This document shows, in pieces, positions 9,335 through 18,021 of a stretch of 64,000 nt of DNA. The position numbers and the translations under genes were made by a program. The first letter of the stretch is position 1. Every line of letters begins with the position of its first letter. The notes under the pieces were generated by a model. The model was not told where the DNA came from and made no database searches. It worked only from the letters and a program-made list of their open reading frames with translations. Location: NCBI GenBank assembly GCA_015057445.1, contig SVEI01000008.1, positions 1 through 64,000 on the forward strand, given 5' to 3'. This DNA is from Lachnospiraceae bacterium. GTDB taxonomy: Bacteria; Bacillota; Clostridia; Lachnospirales; Lachnospiraceae.

Positions 9335-9392
9335 TTGCCGAAAAATAATGAGCGTATACATTTTGCGTTTATGATTTTTCGGCAATTATTTT
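9335..9392 (+). terminator. Rho-independent terminator of the Dlt-like operon
   Basis: TTGCCGAAAAAT...ATTTTTCGGCAA long stem followed by a T-rich tract. Confidence 0.75.
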
Positions 9393-9499
9393 ATGGTATT
9401 TTTATACTTGATGTGGTATTATAATTTATTAGGGATTAGTTCTCATATTAATGTTATGAGATTATATTCTCACATTTTATATTTGTGGAAGGTGAAATT

Positions 9500-10405
9500 A
9501 TGTATTATAGTAACGTTTTAGATTTAATTGGAAATACCCCACTTATGAGTTTAGAGGAAACTACAGGTTTAAATATATATGCCAAAGCTGAGTTCTTAAA
9601 TCCTGGTGGAAGTATAAAGGATAGAATAGCTAAGAATATGCTTGAGGTGGCAGAGAAGGAAGGCAAGCTTAAGCCAGGTATGACTATAATTGAGCCAACT
9701 TCAGGTAATACAGGTATTGGTCTTGCCCTTTGTGGTGTTAGAAAGGGTTATAAGGTTATTATAGTAATGCCTGAGAATATGAGTGAGGAGCGTAAAAAGA
9801 TTATTAAAGCGCTTGGTGCTGAGCTTATCCTTACTGAGCCTGTACTTAGTATAGGTGGTTCTGTGGATAAGGCTACTGAGATTTACAATTCTGATCCTGA
9901 AAAATATTTTATGTGTCAGCAGTTTGTTAATCAGGCAAATCCAGATATACATTATAAGACTACTGCCAAGGAGCTTGTTGAACAGCTTGGTAAGCCTATT
10001 GATATCTATGTATCAGGTATAGGTAGTGGTGGAACCCTTGCTGGTGTAGCTAAATATTTACTTGAGCTTAATCCAGATACAAAGATTGTGGCTGTTGAAC
10101 CTAAAAATGTATCTGCCCTTCTTGGTCATGAGCCAGGACTTCATCAGATACAGGGAATCGGTGATGGATTTATTCCCGAGATTCTTGATACTAGCATCAT
10201 AACAGATATTGTAGAGGTTACTGATGAGGATGCTATAGAGACTGCCAGACAGCTTGCTAGGGTCCAGGGACTATTATGTGGAACTTCATCAGGGGCAAAT
10301 GTATGGACAGCTATGAAGATGGCAGAAAAGTACGGTAAGGATAAGGTTATTGCAACTATCCTGCCTGATAGAGTAGAGAGATATTTCAGTACATCACTTA
10401 TCTAA
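9500..10405 (+). CDS. cysK: Cysteine synthase (O-acetylserine sulfhydrylase)
   Basis: PLP fold motifs NPGGSIKDRIA, PTSGNTGIGLA, SGIGSGGTLAGV, GTSSGAN; ATG at 9500 preferred. Confidence 0.9.
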   Translation: MYYSNVLDLIGNTPLMSLEETTGLNIYAKAEFLNPGGSIKDRIAKNMLEVAEKEGKLKPGMTIIEPTSGNTGIGLALCGVRKGYKVIIVMPENMSEERKKIIKALGAELILTEPVLSIGGSVDKATEIYNSDPEKYFMCQQFVNQANPDIHYKTTAKELVEQLGKPIDIYVSGIGSGGTLAGVAKYLLELNPDTKIVAVEPKNVSALLGHEPGLHQIQGIGDGFIPEILDTSIITDIVEVTDEDAIETARQLARVQGLLCGTSSGANVWTAMKMAEKYGKDKVIATILPDRVERYFSTSLI

Positions 10406-10559
10406 TTGTTTATAGGATTTTATTATTTGATATAGTGGGAATAGTTACATATAGGAATATGTGGTTGTTGAATTATGTATTTGCCAGTCTAGTTAAAGAT
10501 TGGTTATGTGAAAGATGAATTAATAAATATATAAATATGTAGATTAGGAGGAAATAATA

Positions 10560-11870
10560 ATGACTAAGATTGATATATTATCAGGTTTTTTAGGAGCTGG
10601 TAAGACAACTCTTATTAAGAAGTTAATTGAAGAAGCATTTAAGGGTGAAAAGCTTGTCCTTATTGAAAATGAGTTTGGTGAAATTGGTATAGATGGCGGA
10701 TTCCTTAAGGATGCAGGTGTAGAGATTACTGAGATGAATTCTGGATGTATCTGCTGTTCACTTGTGGGTGATTTTGGAACTGCATTAAAGCAGGTTATTA
10801 CTGAGTACACACCTGACAGAGTTATTATTGAACCATCAGGAGTTGGTAAGCTGTCTGATGTTATCAAAGCTGTGGAAGATGTAAAGGCAGATTGTGAAGT
10901 TGAGATTAACAGTGCAACTACAGTTGTTGATGTTATGAAGTGTAAGATGTATATGAAGAACTTCGGCGAGTTCTTTAATAACCAGGTTGAGGCAGCACAG
11001 ACTATTGTACTTAGCCGTACACAGAATGCCAAGGAAGATAAAATTCTTGATACAGTTAAGATGCTTAAGGAGAAGAATGATAAGGCGGTTATTATCACTA
11101 CTCCTTGGGATGATATAGAGGGTAAGGTTATCTTAGAGGCCATGGAGCGTTCTAATACATTGGAGGATATGATGGAGGAGGCTCACAAGGAGGCACATCA
11201 TCACCACCATCACGAGCATCATCACCATGAGGATGGAGAGGAGTGCTGCTGTGGACACCATCATGACCACGAGCATCACCATCATGAAGATGGAGAGGAG
11301 TGCTGCTGTGGACACCATCATGACCATGAACATCATCACCATGAAGATGGAGAAGAGTGTTGCTGTGGACACCACCATGACCATGAACATCATCACCATG
11401 AGGATGGAGAAGAGTGCTGTTGTGGACATCATCACGACCATGATCACGAGCATCATCATCATGAAGATGGAGAAGAGTGTTGCTGTGGACATCATCACGA
11501 CCATGACCACGAGCATCACCACCACGAGGATGGAGAAGAATGTACTTGCGGATGTGGCGGACATCACGGACATCATCATCACCACGCTGATGAAGTATTC
11601 ACTAGCTGGGGTAAGGAAACTGCAGTTAAGTTTGATGAAGCAAAGCTTAAAGAGGCGCTTGAAACCCTTGCATATGAGGATGGTAAGTACGGTGTAATTC
11701 TTCGTGCAAAAGGAATTGTTGCAAGTACTGATAATGATTGGATTTACTTCGACCTTGTACCAGGTGAGTATGAGATGAGAAAGGGTAATCCAGACTATAC
11801 AGGAAAGCTTTGTGTTATAGGTAGTAAGCTTGACGAAAGTGCATTAGAGGAGTTATTTGGAGTAAAGTAA
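10560..11870 (+). CDS. G3E/CobW-family GTPase with large His/Cys-rich tandem-repeat metal-binding region
   Basis: P-loop LGAGKTTLIKKL, GCICC motif, then six copies of about HHHHEDGEECCCGHHHDHE, then CobW C-terminal domain. Confidence 0.9.
   Translation: MTKIDILSGFLGAGKTTLIKKLIEEAFKGEKLVLIENEFGEIGIDGGFLKDAGVEITEMNSGCICCSLVGDFGTALKQVITEYTPDRVIIEPSGVGKLSDVIKAVEDVKADCEVEINSATTVVDVMKCKMYMKNFGEFFNNQVEAAQTIVLSRTQNAKEDKILDTVKMLKEKNDKAVIITTPWDDIEGKVILEAMERSNTLEDMMEEAHKEAHHHHHHEHHHHEDGEECCCGHHHDHEHHHHEDGEECCCGHHHDHEHHHHEDGEECCCGHHHDHEHHHHEDGEECCCGHHHDHDHEHHHHEDGEECCCGHHHDHDHEHHHHEDGEECTCGCGGHHGHHHHHADEVFTSWGKETAVKFDEAKLKEALETLAYEDGKYGVILRAKGIVASTDNDWIYFDLVPGEYEMRKGNPDYTGKLCVIGSKLDESALEELFGVK
11196..11587 (+). 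repeat. In-frame tandem repeat encoding HHHHEDGEECCCGHHHDHE-type units
   Basis: Six visible units of about 57-63 bp (catcatcaccatgaggatggagaagagtgctgctgtggacaccatcatgaccatgag). Confidence 0.9.
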
Positions 11871-11960
11871 TTCATAATGTTTAGAGATTATCTATAAGAG
11901 TTATGTAAACTAATATAAAAGACAATAGTATTTTAAATTGTTCAGTTATGATATAAAGGA

Positions 11961-12938
11961 TTGGTGATATACACTATGAAAAATAATAACCAAGTACAAG
12001 AAATTCCAGTATATATGTTCCTTGGATTTCTTGAGAGTGGAAAAACTACATTTGCCAGTGAAACCCTTATAGAAAGAGGATTTACAGAGGGTGAGCCTAC
12101 ACTTCTTCTTGTATTCGAGGAAGGAATAGAGGAGTATGATGTGGATTACCTTGAAAGTCAGAACATCCATGTTGAGTTTTTGGAAGAGGAAAATCTTAAC
12201 ACAGATTATCTTCTTGACCTTCAAGACAAATATAAGCCTACAAGAGTTATGATTGAGTACAATGGTACTTGGACTATGGATAAGCTTTTCGGTATAAGAG
12301 TGCCTAAGGGCTGGACCATCGTGCAGGTGATTACATTTGTAAATGCCCAGACCTATGATGTGTATATGGCAAATATGAAATCCATAATGATGGAGCAGCT
12401 TGCTACAGCAGATATGATAGTATTTAACCGTTGCGACGAGAATACTAAGCGTGCTGAGTACAGAAAGGGCATTAAAGCTATCAATAGACGTGCACAGGTA
12501 ATATTTGAGAATAAGGATGGAGTGGCTGAAATTGACGAGGAGGAAATGGAGCTACCATTTGATATTACTAAGGATGTTATAGAACTTGAAGAAGAGGATT
12601 TCGGTATCTGGTATATCGATTCCTGTGATAACCCTGATAAGTATGTAGGCAAGACTATTAAGTTTAAGGCCATGGTTCATAAGCCAAGTGCTTATAAGAA
12701 GAACGAATTTGTACCAGGTAGATTTGCAATGACTTGCTGTGCTGATGATATAGCATTTATAGGTTTTAAGTGCTACTATGATGGTGCTAAGAACCTTACA
12801 GACAGACAGTGGGTAATGGTTACAGCAACTATAGATAAGGAGTTCTACCCAGAATTCGAGGGTGAGGGTCCAGTGCTTAAGGCTACAGAGGTTGCACTTA
12901 CTAGTCCGGCAGAGGAAGAGTTGGTGTACTTCACATAG
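11961..12938 (+). CDS. CobW/G3E-like GTPase with C-terminal TIGR03943/DUF1980-like domain
   Basis: P-loop LGFLESGKTTFA; FNRCDE; C-terminal DKYVGKTIKFKA...MTCCADDIAFIGFKC region. Start codon not resolved (ATG at 11976 also possible). Confidence 0.75.
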   Translation: MVIYTMKNNNQVQEIPVYMFLGFLESGKTTFASETLIERGFTEGEPTLLLVFEEGIEEYDVDYLESQNIHVEFLEEENLNTDYLLDLQDKYKPTRVMIEYNGTWTMDKLFGIRVPKGWTIVQVITFVNAQTYDVYMANMKSIMMEQLATADMIVFNRCDENTKRAEYRKGIKAINRRAQVIFENKDGVAEIDEEEMELPFDITKDVIELEEEDFGIWYIDSCDNPDKYVGKTIKFKAMVHKPSAYKKNEFVPGRFAMTCCADDIAFIGFKCYYDGAKNLTDRQWVMVTATIDKEFYPEFEGEGPVLKATEVALTSPAEEELVYFT

Positions 12939-12958
12939 ATAGATTTATAGATTATTAC

Positions 12959-13009
12959 AAACGCTGACTGAATAGCTTATGAAGATTATTTGGTTGGCGT
13001 TTTGTGTTT
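12959..13009 (+). terminator. Probable terminator
   Basis: AAACGC...GCGTTT imperfect hairpin followed by TTTTGTGTTT; overlaps the sfsA translation-initiation region. Confidence 0.45.
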
Positions 13010-13019
13010 AGGAGACCAT

Positions 13020-13712
13020 ATGAAATATAAAAACATAGTAGAAGGAAAGTTTATAGAAAGACCCAACCGATTTATTGCCCATGTAAAGATAGATGGTGCG
13101 GAACATGTGGTTCACGTTAAGAACACTGGACGTTGTAGGGAACTTTTACAGCCAGGAGCTACAGTATATCTAGAAAAGAGTGATAATCCAGCCAGAAAGA
13201 CCCTATATGACCTAGTATCTGTGAAGAAGGGTCAGCGCATAGTTAATATGGATTCCCAGCTTCCTAATGGACTTGTGGAGGAGTGGCTTAGGGAAAGTGA
13301 GGCTGCTAGAGAAATTTTTGGAGATATAACCCATATCAAGCGTGAAAAAACTTACGGTAAGTCTCGCTTTGACCTATATGTGGAGTCTGAGGACAGAAAG
13401 ATATTTATAGAGGTTAAGGGCGTAACTCTAGAAAATGATAATGTGGTAAGCTTCCCAGATGCTCCTACAGAACGTGGCATAAAGCATCTAAATGAGCTTG
13501 TGGACGCCTTAGAGGATGGATATGAGACCTATGTGTTCTTCGTTATACAGATGGAGGGTGTGGATTATTTTACTCCGGCTTGGAACAAGCATAAGGCCTT
13601 CGGAGATGCCCTTGTTAATGCACATAATAAGGGAGTTAAGGTATTGGCTTATGATTGTAAGGTGAGCGAGGATGATGTTAGGATAAATGAAAATGTAAGA
13701 GTGCAACTTTAG
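13020..13712 (+). CDS. sfsA: SfsA family DNA/RNA nuclease (sugar fermentation stimulation protein)
   Basis: FIARVKIDG-like start (RFIAHVKIDGAEHVVHVKNTGRCRELL), EVKGVTLEN, FPDAPTERGIKHL motifs. Confidence 0.9.
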   Translation: MKYKNIVEGKFIERPNRFIAHVKIDGAEHVVHVKNTGRCRELLQPGATVYLEKSDNPARKTLYDLVSVKKGQRIVNMDSQLPNGLVEEWLRESEAAREIFGDITHIKREKTYGKSRFDLYVESEDRKIFIEVKGVTLENDNVVSFPDAPTERGIKHLNELVDALEDGYETYVFFVIQMEGVDYFTPAWNKHKAFGDALVNAHNKGVKVLAYDCKVSEDDVRINENVRVQL

Positions 13713-13733
13713 AGTAAATAAAGTACAAAATAA

Positions 13734-13813
13734 AAATGCAACTGGTTTGCAAATTGTGTTGACATAACCTATTTCAGGTTGTAAAATACAAATTGCAAAC
13801 GAGTTGCATTTTG
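13734..13813 (+). promoter_or_regulatory. znuCB promoter flanked by two inverted operator-like palindromes (candidate Zur control region)
   Basis: TTGACA (13759-13764), 17-nt spacer, TAAAAT (13782-13787); palindromic AAAATGCAACTGGTTTGCAAATT upstream and AAATTGCAAACGAGTTGCATTTT downstream. Confidence 0.75.
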
Positions 13814-13819
13814 CGCGTT

Positions 13820-13954
13820 AAATGAACCATGCTGTCTAATGAATTAATATGTTCAGTGCATATGTACACAAGAACATATTAATTCATTAGACAATATGGC
13901 GAATGCCGCGACACTGAGCAAGCTTTGCTTGCGATGTATCAGCATGGTTCATTT
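13820..13954. repeat. Nested inverted-repeat (three-way-junction-like) element, MITE or structured leader
   Basis: Outer perfect 15-bp stem AAATGAACCATGCTG/CAGCATGGTTCATTT; inner perfect 21-bp stem GTCTAATGAATTAATATGTTC/GAACATATTAATTCATTAGAC; small GCAAGC-ttt-GCTTGC stem. Confidence 0.85.
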
Positions 13955-13982
13955 CATTTATTGATAAGAAAGGACAACCACT

Positions 13983-14699
13983 ATGTCATTACTTACCTGT
14001 GAGAATGTATCTCTCGGCTACGAGGGTAAAACAGTTGTAGAGAATTTAAACTTCACTGTAGAAAGTGGAGATTATTTATGTATATTAGGTGAAAATGGTT
14101 CTGGAAAGAGTACTCTTATGAAGACTCTCCTTGGCTTAAAGACTCCTATGTCAGGAAGCATTACCCTTGGAGATGGTCTGAAGCATAATGAGATAGGCTA
14201 TCTTCCACAGCAGACTATAGTTCAACGTGATTTTCCTGCTTCAGTTAAGGAGATTGTTTTGTCAGGCTTCCTTAATCACAGTGGGCTTAGACCATTTTAT
14301 AACAAGGAAGAAAAGCAGCTTGCTAAGGATAATATGAAGAGACTTGGAATCTACGACCTTAGAAAGTCCTGTTACAGAGATTTGTCAGGTGGACAGCAGC
14401 AGAGAGTCCTTCTTGCAAGGGCACTTTGTGCAACCAGCAAGATGCTCCTTTTAGACGAGCCAGTAGCTGGTCTTGATCCTAAGGTTACTATAGAGATGTA
14501 CGAGCTTATTAGCTCTATTAACAAGGGTAATAGCAGTGAGAATAAGGAACCTATTACCATCATTATGGTATCACATGATGTGCAGGCTGCCCTTAACTAC
14601 GCAACAAAGATTCTTCACGTAAGTGATACACCAGAATTTTTTGAGACCAAGGAAGCATACCTTGACAGTAAGATTGGTAAGCAGTTTACCAATGTGTAG
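13983..14699 (+). CDS. znuC: Zinc ABC transporter ATP-binding protein
   Basis: Walker A GENGSGKSTL, signature LSGGQQQRVLLARAL, Walker B MLLLDEPVAGLD; followed by ABC-3 permease. Confidence 0.9.
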   Translation: MSLLTCENVSLGYEGKTVVENLNFTVESGDYLCILGENGSGKSTLMKTLLGLKTPMSGSITLGDGLKHNEIGYLPQQTIVQRDFPASVKEIVLSGFLNHSGLRPFYNKEEKQLAKDNMKRLGIYDLRKSCYRDLSGGQQQRVLLARALCATSKMLLLDEPVAGLDPKVTIEMYELISSINKGNSSENKEPITIIMVSHDVQAALNYATKILHVSDTPEFFETKEAYLDSKIGKQFTNV

Positions 14700-14715
14700 G
14701 AGGATAAACATATAA

Positions 14716-15570
14716 ATGAGTGATATAATAACAACCCTAATGGAATATATGGAATTTCCTTTCGTGAGAAGAGCCATCATCGTTGGTGTACTTATTGCAT
14801 TCTGTTCATCATTGCTTGGTGTAACTCTTGTACTTAAGAGATTTTCATTTATAGGTGATGGATTATCACACGTTGCGTTTGCAGCTATGTGTATAGCTAT
14901 GGTGCTTCAATTTACCAACAATATGCTACTTATCCTACCTATTACAGTTATAGCAGCTATTTTAATGCTTAAAACAGGTCAGAACGCAAAGATAAATGGT
15001 GATGCAGCAGTAGCTATGATATCAGTTGGTTCACTGGCAATTGGTTATCTATTGCTTAATATATTTTCAACTTCTTCAAATATTTCAGGAGATGTGTGTT
15101 CAACCTTATTTGGTGCTACATCAATACTTACACTTACTGATATGGATGTAACTATATGTATAGTAATGTCTATAGTTGTGTTGGCATTCTATGTGTTCTT
15201 TTACCATAAGATATTTGCAGTTACCTTTGATGAGAACTTTGCTAAGGCAACAGGTATTAGAGCAGGCGTATATAATATGAGTATGGCGGTTATAATTGCA
15301 GTAATTATAGTACTTGCCATGAATCTTGTTGGCTCTCTTTTAATATCAGCCCTTGTAATATTCCCAGCACTTTCAGCTATGAGAATATTTAAGAACTTTA
15401 AGTCAGTGGTAATATGCTCAGCGGTGTTCAGTGTAGTGTGTGCAGTTTTGGGGCTTTTGATATCTCTTCTGCAGGGAACACCAGTAGGTTCAACTATTGT
15501 GGCTGTTGATATAGTGGGATTTATGATATTTTCAGGAATTGGAATGATTATGGGGGTTAATAAAGAATAA
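14716..15570 (+). CDS. znuB: Zinc/manganese ABC-3 family permease
   Basis: FVRRAIIVGVLIAFCSSLLGVTLVLKRFSFIGDGLSHVAFA typical of ZnuB/AdcB. Confidence 0.9.
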   Translation: MSDIITTLMEYMEFPFVRRAIIVGVLIAFCSSLLGVTLVLKRFSFIGDGLSHVAFAAMCIAMVLQFTNNMLLILPITVIAAILMLKTGQNAKINGDAAVAMISVGSLAIGYLLLNIFSTSSNISGDVCSTLFGATSILTLTDMDVTICIVMSIVVLAFYVFFYHKIFAVTFDENFAKATGIRAGVYNMSMAVIIAVIIVLAMNLVGSLLISALVIFPALSAMRIFKNFKSVVICSAVFSVVCAVLGLLISLLQGTPVGSTIVAVDIVGFMIFSGIGMIMGVNKE

Positions 15571-16355
15571 TGAAAAATAATGGAATTAAGGGGATTTTGA
15601 TAATTACTCTTCTTGGCATAATGATGTTTTCTCTTGTTGCATGTGGCAAGAAGGATAATGGTAGTAGAACAGACAGCAAATCAGATGTAGAACAGCTTCT
15701 TGATGATGCAAAATCAGAAGATGTTACTACTGAGACTACAGTAACAAGTGAAGCGGTATTGGATGATTCTCAAATAACAGGAAATGATGCCACAGAAGGC
15801 ACAGTACCTACTAATGATATAACAACTCAAGCCTTAGATGGTGAAGATGGTCAGTACGCGCCAAATATGGCTACAGGAGATATAACAACAGAAGTTCCAC
15901 TTGCTACGGGTCCTAGTCAAATGGATGGTTCTGGTGCTGTTAATCCAAACCATCAAGGCGGAGAGTTTTCTACAGAAGCTCCATTAGCTGAGGCAGACCC
16001 GAATGTTGATGTAGATCTTACAGTGCTTACTGCTAATATGGTTTATGCGGAAGTTTATAATATGATGATGTATCCAGATAGCTATTTAGGGAAGACCATT
16101 AAGGTATCTGGACCATATTATCCTTTGTATTATGATGGAACAGGTAAATATTACCACTATGTAATGATAGAGGATGCATTGGCTTGTTGTAAAAATGGTA
16201 TGGAATTTATATGGGATGAAGGGACACACACATATCCTGATGAATACCCTAAGGAAGATGATATTATTGAAATTGTAGGTGAACTTAAATCTTATAAGGA
16301 AGAGAATTATATTTATTATTATTTAGATATAGATGAATATAAGGTTATTGAGTGA
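15570..16355 (+). CDS. Lipoprotein with C-terminal domain resembling that of the GTPase at 11961-12938
   Basis: Lipobox LFSLVACGK; low-complexity linker; C-terminal YPDSYLGKTIKVSG...ALACCKNG...VGELKSY. Confidence 0.7.
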   Translation: MKNNGIKGILIITLLGIMMFSLVACGKKDNGSRTDSKSDVEQLLDDAKSEDVTTETTVTSEAVLDDSQITGNDATEGTVPTNDITTQALDGEDGQYAPNMATGDITTEVPLATGPSQMDGSGAVNPNHQGGEFSTEAPLAEADPNVDVDLTVLTANMVYAEVYNMMMYPDSYLGKTIKVSGPYYPLYYDGTGKYYHYVMIEDALACCKNGMEFIWDEGTHTYPDEYPKEDDIIEIVGELKSYKEENYIYYYLDIDEYKVIE

Positions 16356-16520
16356 TCTATGATTACGTGGTCTTCGGATGGATGTAGGATTATAAAAAAG
16401 CTTTGTATCTTGTCTGTTTCAATATGATAAGGTGGATTTATGTGTATATTACTATGATGGAGAAAAATACACTCAGTTTAAGGAAATGAAATAGTTTAAC
16501 GCGATATTAGAGGATAAAAC

Positions 16521-16931
16521 ATGGGAAGAAATACGAATTATTCAACAGAAAAAAGAACTATGATACTTGAGTATCTTAAAGCTCATAAGGATGAGAGTGT
16601 CAGCGTTAAGGATATAGAGAATAGCTTAAATAAAAACTTAGAAAAGACTGTAAATGTAACCACAATTTATAGATATCTAGATAAGCTTTCTAGTGAGGGA
16701 CAGGTGTTAAAACATACTAGTGAGAATGGAAGTAAATCCACTTATCAGTATATCAACCCTGACAAGCTATGCCATAATCATTTGCATATGAAATGCACAA
16801 GTTGTGGAAAGATTATGCATATGGATTGCAGTTTTATGGATGAATTTATGAGACATATATATGTGCATCACAGATTTACAATAGAATGCAAAACGTCTAT
16901 GATTTATGGAATCTGTAATGAGTGTAAATAA
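16521..16931 (+). CDS. zur: Fur-family regulator, probable Zur
   Basis: Winged helix VNVTTIYRYLDKLSSEG; HNHLHMKCTSCGKIMHMDC and CNEC zinc-binding Cys pairs; inside the znu cluster. Confidence 0.8.
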   Translation: MGRNTNYSTEKRTMILEYLKAHKDESVSVKDIENSLNKNLEKTVNVTTIYRYLDKLSSEGQVLKHTSENGSKSTYQYINPDKLCHNHLHMKCTSCGKIMHMDCSFMDEFMRHIYVHHRFTIECKTSMIYGICNECK

Positions 16932-16944
16932 TGGGGAGATTAAG

Positions 16945-18021
16945 ATGAAAATGATTAATATAAAGAAGATACTAGTTATTGGAATGTTTGTGTGTGTTAT
17001 GATGCTAACAGCTTGTAGTGGTAATGCAACTAAAAATGGCGACAAAATAAAAGTAGTATGTACTTTGTTTCCACAGTACGACTGGGCTAGAGAAATTATA
17101 GGCGATAAAAAAAATGTGGAACTGGTTTTATTAGTAGAAAATGGTAATGATTTACATAGTTTTCAGCCAACAGCAGAAGATATTATAACTATTTCGAACT
17201 GTGATATGTTTATATATGGTGGTGGAGTGTCTGATAAATGGGTTGAGGATACCTTAAAGCAGGCCACTAATGAAGATATGATAGTGATAAATATGTTAGA
17301 TGTAATTGGAAATAATGCTAAGAAGGAAGAAGTAGTAGAGGGTATGGAGGAACATGATCATGAACATGAGCATGAGCATGATGATGGAGAACATAGTGAA
17401 GATGCTGGTGACGAAGTACACACAGTAGATGTAGACGATCAAAATTGGCATAATGAAAATGAGCATTATTTCGATCCAACAGGTTATGATGAGCATATTT
17501 GGCTTTCTATTACAAATGCAAAGCTAGTATGTGCTGAGATTAGTGATGGATTATGTAAACTAGATGCGGATAATTCATCATCATATCAAAATAATTTAAA
17601 TATGTACAATGAAAAGCTAGATGAATTAGACGGTAGATATGAGACTATGGTTTCAAATGCAAATCTAGATACAATTCTAGTGGCAGATAGATTTCCGTTT
17701 AGATATCTTACAAGTGAATATGGAATTAACTATTATGCTGCATTTGTGGGTTGTTCATCGGAGACAGAGGCTAGCTTTGAAACTGTAACATTCTTATCTA
17801 AGAAGGTAGACGAGTTAGGTTTAAATTATATTATTGTTGTAGATGGTTCTACTCAGGATGTGGCAAAGACAGTCATTGAAAGCACAAGTGCAAAAAGTCA
17901 GAGCATAATAGTTCTTGATTCTATGCAGGCTGTAAGTATGAATAGAATTAATAATGGGGAGACTTATCTTACTATTATGGAGAATAATCTTACAGTGTTA
18001 GAACAAGTTTTGAATAATTAA
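16945..18021 (+). CDS. znuA: Zinc ABC transporter substrate-binding lipoprotein with acidic/His loop
   Basis: Lipobox MLTACSG; EEHDHEHEHEHDDGEHSED loop; DEHIWLS motif. Confidence 0.88.
   Translation: MKMINIKKILVIGMFVCVMMLTACSGNATKNGDKIKVVCTLFPQYDWAREIIGDKKNVELVLLVENGNDLHSFQPTAEDIITISNCDMFIYGGGVSDKWVEDTLKQATNEDMIVINMLDVIGNNAKKEEVVEGMEEHDHEHEHEHDDGEHSEDAGDEVHTVDVDDQNWHNENEHYFDPTGYDEHIWLSITNAKLVCAEISDGLCKLDADNSSSYQNNLNMYNEKLDELDGRYETMVSNANLDTILVADRFPFRYLTSEYGINYYAAFVGCSSETEASFETVTFLSKKVDELGLNYIIVVDGSTQDVAKTVIESTSAKSQSIIVLDSMQAVSMNRINNGETYLTIMENNLTVLEQVLNN

Noticed and set aside
10544-11143. Minus-strand 199-aa ORF opposite the CobW N-terminus
   Set aside because: Shadow ORF of a conserved GTPase; low-complexity Ser/Thr/Ile composition.
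11133-11585. Minus-strand 150-aa ORF rich in Met/Val opposite the CobW repeat
   Set aside because: Antisense of a CAT/CAC-rich His repeat necessarily reads as Met/Val; no RBS or recognisable domain; artefact of composition.
11196-11587. CRISPR-like repeat spacing
   Set aside because: Contiguous in-frame coding repeats without unique spacers or cas genes.
11227-11697. Alternative-frame + strand 156-aa ORF inside the CobW repeat
   Set aside because: Frame-shifted reading of the tandem repeat; the CobW frame has intact GTPase motifs on both sides.
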